Shown here: piece by piece, positions 9,801 to 17,051 of the stretch | How the letters are laid out: each line of letters starts with the position of its first letter | Position numbering within the stretch: the stretch's first letter is position 1 | Program-made: the position numbers and the translations under genes | Origin: Saccoglossus kowalevskii | Lineage: Eukaryota > Hemichordata > Enteropneusta > Harrimaniidae | DNA length: 19,484 nucleotides | Reading direction: 5' to 3' | NCBI RefSeq assembly: GCF_000003605.2 | Contig: NW_003135336.1 | Coordinates: 175,349-194,832 of the forward strand | The notes under the pieces: generated by a model | Database searches by the model: none | Seen by the model: only the letters and a program-made list of their open reading frames with translations | Told to the model about the DNA's origin: nothing

Positions 9801-12629
9801 TTATTAGCGGACACTTACGCACGTAATCATTCCATATTTAAAATTCGGATTTCCTAATAGTTAAAATATCTCGAAAAATATTATAATTATAATAAATTAC
9901 GGCACACTGTAACTTATGGCATTACGGTGACAGATGTATAATAGTAGTACTTAATCACATCTAACACACAGGACTGATCAGAGGAGAGCCAGTAACGTGA
10001 AATGGGATAAATCAGAATATTCCCCTCAGTTTATGCAAATCACAGTGGCATTCCACTCTAACGGCATCTACACAGATTCGCCTCCCTGATGTGGCAATTA
10101 TTCATTTTGAGAGCACTTCAATGAATAATTGTCTTATGAGGGAGACAAATCTTCATATACCCCAAAGATTATAGACAATAATTGCTTGGGAATAATTTGT
10201 TGGAGTGGTGAACCCTACATAGACAGAATGCTATCAAAGCTGAATCATGTCAACTGAAGCACGCATATGCCAAACACATTATAGATTTTCAGTATAAAAT
10301 CACAGAATGCCTTGGACACTTGGAGAAATTCAACCATGTAAACACAAATATGTGTGGTTTACATGCTATGCAAATACTCAGACATGATAAAATATACCCT
10401 GAGATATTACCTTTTACTAACCTTTTTTTTTGTAGAATCACTTATTTGCATTTATTTATACCATTATCTACAAATCCTTGTCATAATTGACATTGTATTG
10501 TATTTTTTTTAAAAAGTTTTTCAATGTTGTGAGTTACATCATTGGTGGCCATGTTTACTCCCTACAAGATATGGAGAATGGTGTCTTAAGATCTAACAGG
10601 AAAGGTGTTGGTATGTTAACTAAACCATTTGGTGCTAAAGATCCTCGTTTACAAGTAGCACTGGAGAAACATGAACCTGGCATACATTTTGCATTGGTTT
10701 GTGGGGCTAAGAGTTGTCCTCCTATCAAGACATACTCTGCTGATGTAAGTATAGGAATAGTTATTTACTCATTCAATCATTTGTTTGTTTGTTCATTCAT
10801 TCATTCACAATCTTTCATTGATAAACTATTCATTAGTTTGGATTTATTCACTGATAAGCACTCATTGATGGACACTCATTGACTTATTGACAAGTAATTT
10901 TTTTTTAATTTAACAATAAGCAACATTGATTATTTCTTTAATTTATTCATTGGTCAGTATTAACTCATTCACTCACTTATTCATAAAAGTTTTTTTATTC
11001 ATCCACTCATTTATAAACAAGCATTTATTTCTTCATTAACTTTCATGCATTCCTTCAATGATAAGTAATTAATTCATTCATCCATTCATTCATAAATTAA
11101 TTCATTGGACTTCTATTCATTGATAAGCAATTCATTTATTCATTGATAACATTGGGTCAGTGTTTTCATGCATTGATAGACACTCATTGACAAATATTTA
11201 TTTATTCATTGAATTGCTAAATATTTCTGTAATATTGATATATCAATTACAAAATATAAATTCAAGTATAGTAAGACCAGCATAGCAGAATCTGAATCCT
11301 AAATATCTGTTTATTTTCTTTTTTTATTTCTGGGTCACAGTATTATCACAAGATGGGTGTACAATACCTGAATTCATCCACCATTATTTTATGAATATAT
11401 ATTCCCTCATATTATAGCTTGTTTATTCAGTTTTTTTTGTTTGTTTTTTGTCTTGGCTTTCAGGATATTGATAACCAACTGAAAGCTGCTGGAGAAGCAT
11501 TCTTAGAAAGTTCTGATGGATGTGATGTTGACATGAGTCGTAAAGAAATCAGACTCAGTAAAATATTTAAATGGTACAAAGAAGATTTTGGTAACACTAA
11601 GCAAGAGGTAATAATAACTTTAATTTTGTAGTATTGTAAACTCCTCTGATCAGTTTCATACTGTCACTTTTCTGGATTTCTTTAGTACATCGTTATTGTA
11701 AACTTCAAATAAGAGTAATTCTATTAATTAATACTGGAAGTGTATAATACTTAAACTGTGATTGGGGAAGAGCTCAGTGCCCAATTAACTTTAAATATTT
11801 TCACAGTTTCGCTCTTAAAACATGTTCTGTTGAATGCACATTAAAGAAAAAAACTTTGTGTGTACAACAAAAACGTTGCTGCATGTAAAAACATGTTTGT
11901 TATAACATTGTATAACACTAATATCTGTCAATTAGATAAGTGTGGAAACAATATTTTGTAGTATAAATCATTTTTGCTGCCAAAACACATTGTCTAGTAT
12001 TTTGTGTGCCAAATTTTGCGTGGGTATATTGCTGTTGATGTTATATGTATTATTTTATAAGAATTAGAACATGCAGCATTAATTCAGGAACATGGATAAT
12101 GATTAATTTGTTTATACAATCACGATGACTTCTATAATCTTTTTTGGTCAGTATTGTTTTCACCAAAAATTTTAACGAGTATTTTGAACACAGAAGTTTG
12201 TTTAGATATATTAAATTTCCTTGTTTCAGCATTTTTATTCTGACTTTTGCCATGCAAGGAAAAGATCGTACCAGGTTCCAAGTACATTGTTTGTTTGTAT
12301 CTATTCTGAATTCATATTTGTTATATAATCTAGATTCTCATCGGGCAAAGTTGTAATAGTTTATTTTGATTGTAGAATTTTATTAATTTATTTACTTCAA
12401 AAATGCATCTAAAATTCCCTCACACACATATATTCTTCACATGACTTGTTTGTAAATATATTCCCTAAATAGGCATTCTATGACATTCTATTTTATATTT
12501 CAGTTGGTGCAATGGATACATGAGCACATGAATGATGGTGACAAGAAGAAACAAATTAGAGAACTGATTGCTGATAGAAACTATAAAATATCATATATGC
12601 CATATGACTGGGGTGTTAATTCAAAATGA
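3629..12629 (+). CDS. Glutaredoxin-DEP-DUF547 domain protein, nine coding exons, 479 aa
   Basis: Seen: exons 3629-3850, 6456-6567, 7426-7587, 8062-8235, 8472-8545, 9139-9336, 10517-10744, 11464-11607 and 12504-12629 join into 1440 nt (479 codons plus TGA) with no frame break; all introns are GT-AG. Domains: glutaredoxin about 1-85 (CPHC at 13-16, SVP at 54-56), DEP about 120-206, DUF547 about 265-400 (FFINIYNAL at 287-295, HFALVCGAKSCPP at 371-383), and a C-terminal YDW at 472-474. There are seven cysteines: 13, 16, 118, 219, 376, 381 and 410. No signal peptide or membrane segment is visible, so I infer a cytosolic protein, possibly recruited to membranes by DEP. Known: glutaredoxins reduce disulfides or glutathionylated proteins; DEP domains bind membranes or receptors; DUF547 has no established reaction that I can name. 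I recall this domain combination from some invertebrates but cannot confirm it here. The start is the first in-frame ATG after an in-frame TAA at 3593-3595, with A at -3. Domain identity is strong; function is inference. Confidence 0.93.
3851..6455 (+). other. Intron 1 (2605 bp)
   Basis: Phase 0 intron between the glutaredoxin exons, GTACAG...TTTCAG. It is AT-rich with many A and T runs (for example near 4031, 5098, 5150 and 5440). It holds the retroelement-like tail at 4155-4186. The ORFs inside (4410-4622, 4985-5486, 5698-5901) are low-complexity and match nothing I recognise. Confidence 0.85.
4155..4186 (+). mobile_element. Possible SINE/LINE 3' tail with AATAAA and (TTATC)n
   Basis: AATAAA at 4160-4165 runs into three and a half TTATC units. 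Many invertebrate non-LTR elements end in a short pentamer or tetramer repeat like this. A related CTTATCTTAACTTATT lies at 3861-3876, so a short insert between 3861 and 4186 is possible, but no RT or tRNA-like head is visible. Confidence 0.3.
6456..6567 (+). CDS. Exon 2: end of glutaredoxin and acidic, Pro-rich linker (75-112)
   Basis: Seen: the acceptor TTTCAG precedes GTG AAA GAT and the donor is ATTG|GTTAGT, leaving phase 1. The first 12 codons continue the last glutaredoxin helix (LVKDKTQLDTLID after the join). The rest is a linker with two Pro-rich stretches (VPPDAP and LPDP) before the DEP domain. There is no ATG-led ORF of useful length here, so the exon is found only by splice logic and by the continuity of the glutaredoxin helix. 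Confidence 0.88.
6617..6633 (-). promoter_or_regulatory. CTCF-like motif 1
   Basis: On the - strand this reads TGCCACAAGAGGGCAGT, one mismatch to the core CCASYAGRKGGCRS. A similar site sits 432 bases downstream in the same orientation. CTCF is present in most bilaterians, but binding cannot be shown from sequence, and the motif may be part of a dispersed repeat. Confidence 0.35.
6679..6698. repeat. Perfect 20-bp AT palindrome
   Basis: ATTGTATATATATATACAAT is identical on both strands. It can extrude as a cruciform; given the TA-repeat core it may be no more than microsatellite drift. Confidence 0.9.
7049..7066 (-). promoter_or_regulatory. CTCF-like motif 2
   Basis: On the - strand it reads TGAACACTAGAGGGCAGT, with one mismatch to the CTCF core, at its first base. 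About 50 bases around it align with those around motif 1 (TATACTGCCCTCT, then CAA and GTTTTGTTTT), so both may derive from one repeat family. Confidence 0.35.
7426..7587 (+). CDS. Exon 3: N-terminal half of DEP domain (112-166)
   Basis: Seen: the acceptor is TTTTTAG before GTAAT and the donor is GTAG|GTAAGC; the exon is phase 1 at both ends. Residues 130-160 show the DEP core: LKASGLIKDHRSGLR, then the F-x-G-x-EFVDWM helix (FIGKEFVDWM, 150-159). This matches the typical DEP pattern in which a Gly-x-Glu-hydrophobic-Val-Asp-Trp helix follows a basic strand. Exon 4 completes the domain. Confidence 0.92.
7588..8061 (+). other. Intron 3 (474 bp)
   Basis: Phase 1 intron splitting the DEP domain, GTAAGC...CAACAG. 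No repeat or coding signal was seen. Confidence 0.88.
8062..8235 (+). CDS. Exon 4: C-terminal half of DEP domain and linker (166-224)
   Basis: Seen: the acceptor is CAACAG and the donor is CCAG|GTATGA; the exon is phase 1 at both ends. It continues RAKGVEMGQNLLEHHF (167-182), the DEP helix that pairs with exon 3, then the final strand pair NEFRDDNTHYRLMED (191-205). After it comes an acidic, low-complexity linker with S208, S209, S216 and S217. The 174-nt length keeps frame, so skipping this exon would remove half the DEP without a frameshift. Confidence 0.92.
8472..8545 (+). CDS. Exon 5: DEP-DUF547 connector helix (224-248)
   Basis: Seen: a 74-nt exon with acceptor TTTTTTAG and donor AAG|GTATAA, phase 1 in and phase 0 out. 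It encodes ATELSEYLRRLILAIYSDFL and then SSDGK, an amphipathic helix just before the DUF547 block. In DUF547 proteins the region ahead of the annotated domain often has a similar helical lead and a G-x-x-Y turn, which here spans the exon 5-6 junction (DGK|SVDYKGI). It is short and was found only by splice logic. Confidence 0.86.
8546..9138 (+). other. Intron 5 (593 bp)
   Basis: Phase 0 intron, GTATAA...CTCAAG, AT-rich. Nothing distinctive was seen. (Intron 4, 8236-8471, is 236 bp and likewise plain.). Confidence 0.85.
9139..9336 (+). CDS. Exon 6: DUF547 domain, first part (249-314)
   Basis: Seen: the acceptor is CTCAAG before AGTGTT, and the donor is a consensus AAG|GTAAGT; the exon is phase 0 at both ends. 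It carries DYKGIAESKKF (251-261), the helix LIRLDMNSLKREEKLAFFIN and the family signature FFINIYNALVIHA (287-299), with N290, Y292 and N293. That signature is the most conserved helix of DUF547 in plant, nematode and bacterial members. Confidence 0.95.
9543..9669. repeat. Inverted repeat, 32-bp arms, 63-base spacer (MITE-like)
   Basis: Arms are 9543-9574 and 9638-9669, matching at 27 of 32 positions when one is reverse-complemented (shared GGTTATTA and AAAGTATGCA). The spacer holds a smaller ATGCAC/GTGCGTGCAT pairing. The size and structure suit a small fold-back MITE; no clear target-site duplication was identified. Confidence 0.6.
10074..10152. repeat. Near-palindromic hairpin, 33-bp arms, 13-base loop
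   Basis: Arms are 10074-10106 and 10120-10152, matching at 27 of 33 positions, with an unbroken 12-base inner stem (CAATTATTCATT with its complement) and CTCCCT with AGGGAG further out. A third partial copy of the stem, GACAATAATTG, lies near 10174. It could be a MITE remnant or a structured intronic element. Confidence 0.6.
10517..10744 (+). CDS. Exon 7: DUF547 domain, core (315-390)
   Basis: Seen: it opens FFNVVSYIIGGHVYSLQDME, with the conserved Y-x-I-G-G-H turn (H326), then NGVLRSNRK (335-343) and FGAKDPR. It ends in the Cys-rich block HFALVCGAKSCPP (371-383, C376 and C381). The acceptor AAAAAG follows a T-run interrupted by As, so it is weaker than the others; it is chosen because it keeps frame and joins exon 6 RYK to the family's FFN. 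The donor is GAT|GTAAGT. Confidence 0.94.
10745..11463 (+). other. Intron 7 (719 bp)
   Basis: Phase 0 intron, GTAAGT...TTTCAG. Most of it is the degenerate TTCATT repeat at 10769-11215. The remainder is T-rich. Confidence 0.85.
10769..11215. repeat. Degenerate TTCATT / TTGATAA array
   Basis: About 450 bases built from TTCA/TTCATT units mixed with CATTGATAAGCA and CTCATTGA variants. The longer unit ATTCATTGATAAGCAATTCA recurs imperfectly. It is a decayed microsatellite-derived minisatellite. Confidence 0.7.
11464..11607 (+). CDS. Exon 8: DUF547 domain, end (391-438)
   Basis: Seen: the acceptor is TTTCAG and the donor is GAG|GTAATA; phase 0. It encodes DIDNQLKAAGEAFLESSDGC (391-410), the helix that packs after the Cys block in this family, then RKEIRLSKIFKWYKEDFG (416-433). 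The pattern of a basic strand followed by L-S-K-I-F-x-W-Y-x-x-D-F is typical of the end of DUF547. Confidence 0.94.
11608..12503 (+). other. Intron 8 (896 bp)
   Basis: Phase 0 intron, GTAATA...TTTCAG, AT-rich. I see no repeat or coding sequence in it; the small ORFs on both strands near 12050-12356 have no motif. Confidence 0.85.
12504..12629 (+). CDS. Exon 9: C-terminal tail with YDW motif and stop (439-479)
   Basis: Seen: the acceptor is ATTTCAG. It encodes LVQWIHEHMNDGDKKKQIRE, then a basic segment and ISYMPYDWGVN before the TGA at 12627-12629. The I-x-Y-x-x-YDW-x-x-N ending is the usual C-terminus of DUF547 proteins, so the protein is complete and not truncated. Confidence 0.94.
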   Translation: MVQWIHEHMNDGDKKKQIRELIADRNYKISYMPYDWGVNSK

Positions 12630-12814
12630 TATGCTCATAATGAATGTCTGAATTCAGTGTTATGTAGTGAACCATTCACTGGATTTCACAGTCCAGTATT
12701 CCCATTTATTAGGTCCATATTAAACTATTTTGACAGAAATTTCCATTACAACAGATTATTATAAGTCTTATTAGTAAGAAAATGTTAAAAGCACTTACTA
12801 ATTTTTGATCAGCA

Positions 12815-12820
12815 AATAAA
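12815..12820 (+). terminator. Candidate polyadenylation signal, proximal
   Basis: AATAAA lies about 190 bases after the stop codon, in AT-rich sequence, followed by T-rich sequence within 30-60 bases. It is plausible as the main signal, but the hexamer is common by chance here. Confidence 0.4.
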
Positions 12821-12823
12821 AAT

Positions 12824-12952
12824 TAAGAGTACCAAACATGTTTCATGGATACAATATGCCTTTATGATTTAGCATTAAACTCTAAGTCAATAAGAATACC
12901 AAAACTTGTTTCCATGGATACAATGCCTTTGCAATTTCCTCATAGCATTAAG
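12824..12952. repeat. Imperfect tandem duplication, 67-bp unit
   Basis: Copy 1 starts at 12824 (TAAGAGTACCAAACATG) and copy 2 at 12891 (TAAGAATACCAAAACTTG). Both continue with GTTTC, CATGGATACAAT, GCCTTT and TAGCATTAA. It lies in the 3' UTR or just past it. Confidence 0.65.
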
Positions 12953-13643
12953 TTTTTGACCATTTGTAATTAGAAAAATGAACAAAATACTTACAATAAG
13001 AGGTTAATTAGTCTAAGATCAGGTACCCTAATCTCAGAAAATAATTTAGTAGAATTTCTGAAATTCCTGTTCCAAATAATTGTTAGCCACAACAAACTAA
13101 TAAATAGATATATAAACATCTATGTTCCTCACGATATTCTTATAAATATGTATTTAGCATAATGTTGAATTGTACAATTTCAGAGCATATTTTACTGTTA
13201 CTGGCATACAACATATATATAAATATATATATCTCTATATTATTTATTAAATGTATCTTTAGAGTGCAAACAGACTTAGAATTTGGCTTAGCTTACATTA
13301 ATTCTGTCAGTAATCTTATGATCACAACATTTATAAAATATGTTCAGATGTAGCAATACTGAAACATAGAATTAGATTAAATGATGAAATTAAATGTTAT
13401 GGTTACATATGATATTTTATATATAATGAGAAATATTTACATACTGATGATATTCTGAGTTTGTTTTATGTCTTTTATAATGTATATTATTTTAATACTG
13501 TTGACATCTGTTTAGAAATGCATATGTGACTACCAAGGAGACCACCAAGGATGAATATAGTATTTTTGTTGTGTTCTGCCCCAGCAACTGTTTGCATGTG
13601 CTTACTTTTTGCAGTTAGCCTATTGTACATTTCTTTGGAAAAC

Positions 13644-13649
13644 AATAAA
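13644..13649 (+). terminator. Candidate polyadenylation signal, distal
   Basis: AATAAA lies about 1 kb after the stop and is followed by TTGTTACCTTGC, a GT/T-rich context of the kind used downstream of cleavage sites. If used, it gives a 3' UTR of about 1 kb that includes the 67-bp duplication. Confidence 0.4.
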
Positions 13650-13756
13650 ATTGTTACCTTGCATACCTTGCATTAGGAATTTTAAAAGCATTTATTCTCA
13701 GATTTGAAAACATAAATCATTGTATATATGGAGATATGAGGGAATGTATTGTCTTA

Positions 13757-13925
13757 CATAAAAATTTGTTGCAATGTGGAATAAGTTGATTTGAAAAGTC
13801 GCAAAATTGGCTGCAAAGTTACATAAGTTAGCTGAGAAGTCATAAAAGTTGAGTGGAAAGTCACTAAATGTGGATAGGAAGTTGTAAAATTTGAAGGAAA
13901 AGTAGTAAAATTGAATGGAAACATT
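13757..13925. repeat. Degenerate 21-bp minisatellite, about 8 copies
   Basis: Units share the shape (A/G)(T/C)AAAA-TTG--TGGAAAGT(C/T), each about 21 bases from roughly 13757 to 13925. Because 21 is a multiple of 3, the - strand reads as a seven-residue F-x-x-F-type repeat in an ORF at 13698-14024. The copies are diverged, so the array is old. Confidence 0.7.
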
Positions 13926-14487
13926 GACAAAAATGCATGCACTTGTGGGCCATAATTTTATCACAAGAAAAGTTACTGTAAATACTGGATTACGCTCATT
14001 TTGAAAATGCAAGATGGCTGCCACACCCAGTTCTGAATGTTTGTACAGACGTCAACAAGGAAAAAGTACACACAATTCTCCATTTTTGCTTGATTTACCA
14101 ACACTTTTTGTTTTTCCTGATGACCTCCATGGGAATGTCATGACATTCAAGTCATGTGATGAGAAAACTGATGAAAAAAAAAATGTTCACACTTCACCAC
14201 ACTAGCACACCATAAAATTATGCACACACTGATAATCAGAGTTTAAACCTGTTTCCACATGCACATGAATATCTGTGGAGTAACTATATGTGAGCTTTAT
14301 CAGAGAAATGACAAGTTTAAACCAATTTAAGCATAATTACTGAAAATTGGTTCAGACCAGATATAGAATTCTAAATCGTGATGCATAAACTGTAATAGAC
14401 ATTTTTAGTATTTTTCCCCCATTGCATAAATATAGTGCATTGGGCAATTCAACAAACCTGAACTGTAATATATACAGTGCCTCGCCC

Positions 14488-14488
<1 letters not shown>

Positions 14489-14522
<34 letters not shown>
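14489..14522. repeat. (AC)17 microsatellite
   Basis: Seventeen uninterrupted AC units, likely length-polymorphic. Confidence 0.97.
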
Positions 14523-14524
<2 letters not shown>

Positions 14525-14934
14525 CAAGGTTTTATAAAACATCTTTGTCTTTAATGTAAAGTCACATGGACATTTTAATCCTGAAACAATGTCCTGAATG
14601 TAGTTTAAGCACTGGACTAACTTGTATCTGTGTGTGCATGCAGTGAACTGCCTTGTAAAGACAAAATGGCCATAAATTTGATTAAATTACAAAATAACAA
14701 AACTTACAGTGCTATTTGGGAGGATTGTGTGCAGACTTTAATCTGAATCAGACGATGTATTAGCACAGACATGAATAAAAACAAAATGGCTGCTTGTCGG
14801 CCATTTTTGTTGGAATCTTGTAAACAAATTGACATGCACCAAATAACCAAATATGCATGATCATAGTACAAAGTTTGTATAAAACCATAGAAGTCGACAA
14901 GAAAATACAACCCCAAGATATTTATAGTAAGAAA

Positions 14935-15785
14935 CTGCCTCAATTTCTTCACCTTAAAGTGACCACCAGCTTTAAAAACCAAAACTTTTGTTTTTTTCCC
15001 TATTCACTTTCATTTTCCACCTGTCACAGTAACTACTTAATATTTTAAAAGAACTTTGCAACCCGATCACCGTATCTGAAAACATTGCTACATCATCTGC
15101 AAATAATAAGCAGAACAGTTCGACAGGGTCGGCGATAGACTCTGTACGGGTCGTAATAAGAAAGTCAGCGATAACGGTAAATATAGGTGACGACACAAGA
15201 ACATAGTCAACAAGTCTTGCCCCGTTACTTGAGATACATGTAAAGTCACCAACACCTGCATCGCTGCCTACTCTACCATTCAACATATGCAAATTGTGTG
15301 AGCAGCAAAGAGATAACAAAGTACACCCAAAATTGTTAGAAATGTTATCTATTGTTGCTCATGGAATGTTCAAGGTGTCTTCAATATATGGAAATTCATT
15401 TATAATATAATCGATTTTATCATTTATGGCTCATTTTCCGTACGGGCATTAAAATTACCGTTTACAATCAAATTTGCGTCATCAAACGTAGATAAAATGG
15501 TGATCAAAGATTTTTCAAATAATTCAATTTCATTTCGTGATTTAAGATTATCATAGAGTGTTGCATTTTGGGGAGGTAAATAAACATAGACAATAGATGA
15601 TATATTTATCAAAGCCAGACAATTCTTTCTGGAAAAAGAAAAACAATCATTTAGGTCAATTTTAATACATTTTACATGGTGAATCAAATTATTTCTAATT
15701 AGCGTTAAGACACCTCCAGAAAATGGACCAAATACTGACTGACCTTCGCGGTCTAATACAATTGTACACTTTAAACCCATGAAAA
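14935..15785 (-). mobile_element. Internally deleted non-LTR retrotransposon (CR1/Jockey-type LINE fragment)
   Basis: Seen on the - strand: 15785 down to about 15137 reads as an APE-type endonuclease (SGGVLTLIRN; VYLPPQNA; GNFNARTENE, usually G-D-F-N-A-R; SNGARLVDYVLVSS; ending TRTES). Directly after TRTES, at about 15136, the frame continues in reverse transcriptase palm sequence LFCLLFADDVAMFSDT (usual F/Y-ADD), then CDRWKMKVN, and after a frameshift KTKVLVFKAGG. The roughly 300 or more residues that normally separate these points are missing. Other damage: a frameshift near 15425, a stop at 15359-15361, a frameshift at the T7 run 14991-14997, and Asp-to-Asn in the endonuclease motif. The 3' end fades at about 14935 and the 5' ORF1 is absent. 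Dead copy. Confidence 0.85.
15424..15785 (-). pseudogene. LINE endonuclease domain, N-terminal part, broken
   Basis: An open stretch of about 120 residues covering the middle of an APE-like endonuclease. It ends at a TAA immediately after the FNART motif; the domain resumes in another frame from about 15420 to 15137. The catalytic Asp of the G-D-F-N motif is Asn. The N-terminal catalytic Asn/Glu region is not recognisable. Confidence 0.75.
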
Positions 15786-16558
15786 TAATCAGAGAACTGA
15801 TCGACAGATAATCAAATTGTTACATTAACCACAATATCATTTGATTATATACGAAAGAACACTTTATCATACAATTTCATACCATGCCATAACTATTTCA
15901 GCTCTGTGCAAAGGTTTTCAAACATGTCAACCATTTTCACTGACTCCGAACGGTCACTGCCTCGCTTCGAAAATATTTTCGATCATGAGGTTCAAAAGAA
16001 AGTTCCCGATTTGGAACTGGAGGTTGCTTTTGTAACTATGGGCAATATATTACAGTGCATGCTTTAACAAAATGTTTTTATTATTCGATATAATAATGCA
16101 GGTATTGACCACCCTGGCTACGAACGGTCTATATACTAAATTGTTCGGGTCAACAAATCTGTATATTAAATTTAGCCGCAGTAATTGTTTGTATAATATT
16201 CAATTAGATTCGTATTATATAAGTGGACTGTATAATATCGGCTTGAAGGTAAGCTTTAGTGAAACAAAACCCCTTGCATATGCAAAGGTTGGGAACTAAC
16301 GAATAATAATCGTGTAGATCAATACAATTTTACTTTGAAATAAAATTGGGTGAGCATAGGTGAGTACGCCTACTATGTTACGTAATTAACTGACAAACGT
16401 TTAGATAATGACACAAATGACTCACACATTCAGAGCGAATTAATTCAACAGCGATGATACTATAAGAACTAAATTAATCTGATAAATGGAACGATTGAGG
16501 TTGATGTCTGTTAAAGCGTTCACGGTGATGATTGAAACTGTTGAATAAAAAAGAATGG
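15786..16558. other. Spacer between LINE and minisatellite, nothing recognised
   Basis: AT-rich; two ORFs of 64 and 75 codons on the + strand (15841-16035, 16072-16299) lack motifs. It might include the decayed 5' part of the LINE, but no ORF1 zinc knuckle or coiled coil is seen. Confidence 0.5.
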
Positions 16559-17050
16559 TCCTCCATGGTGTAATTTACAACACACAGCACCCTGCCCTCC
16601 ACGGTGTAATTCTCAACACACGGCACCCTGCCCTCCATGGTGTAATTCACAACACAAAGCACCGCACCGTGCCCTCTATGGTGTAATTCACAACACACAG
16701 TACCCTGCCCTCCATGGTGTAATTCACAACACACAGTACCCTGCCCTCCATGGTGTAATTCACAACACACAGCACCCTGCCCTCCATGGTGTAATTCACA
16801 ACACACAGTACCCTGCCCTCCATGGTGTAATTCACAACACACAGTACCCTGCCCTCCATGGTGTAATTCACAACACACAGCACCCTGCCCTCCATGGTGT
16901 AATTCACAACACACAGTACCCTGCCCTCCATGGTGTAATTCACAACACACAGCACCCTGCCCTCCATGGTGTAATTCACAACACACAGCACCCTGCCCTC
17001 CATGGTGTAATTCACAACACACAGCACCCTGCCCTCCATGGTGTAAATTC
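16559..17050. repeat. 36-bp minisatellite, 13 full copies plus one partial
   Basis: Unit starts (CTCC/CTCT) are at 16561, 16597, 16633, 16674, 16710, 16746, 16782, 16818, 16854, 16890, 16926, 16962, 16998 and 17034 (partial). The only spacing change is 41 at the third unit, a 5-base insertion. Key parts are CCCTCCATGGTGTAATTCAC and ACACACAG(C/T)AC. Most copies from 16674 on are near identical, differing mainly at one C/T site, so amplification is recent. The final copy has an extra A (GTGTAAATT). On the - strand two frames stay open (12-residue repeats HHGGQG-VCCEL and NYTMEGRVLCVV). Confidence 0.97.
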
Positions 17051-17051
17051 A

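Larger units (their letters stand above)
9337..10516 (+). other. Intron 6 (1180 bp) with fold-back elements
   Basis: Phase 0 intron inside the DUF547 region, GTAAGT...AAAAAG. Its middle (about 9540-10215) is less AT-rich than its edges and holds two inverted repeats, suggesting one or two short nonautonomous DNA elements. No transposase is seen. Confidence 0.85.
12953..14934. other. 3' flank of the gene, no coding sequence recognised
   Basis: AT-rich DNA with the distal AATAAA, the 21-bp minisatellite and the AC tract. A 63-codon + strand ORF from ATG 14014 (context CAAGATGGCTGCC) has no recognisable domain or splice partner. The 13162-13353 ORF is low-complexity. Confidence 0.6.

Noticed and set aside
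10769-11215. CRISPR-like array
   Set aside because: The units are short, degenerate and contiguous, with no unique spacers of even length, and the setting is a eukaryotic intron.
14014-14205. 63-codon + strand ORF starting at a strong-looking ATGGCTGCC
   Set aside because: No domain, no good donor site before the stop and no downstream exon. The AAGATGGC context recurs in the neighbouring noncoding DNA (near 14664 and 14785).
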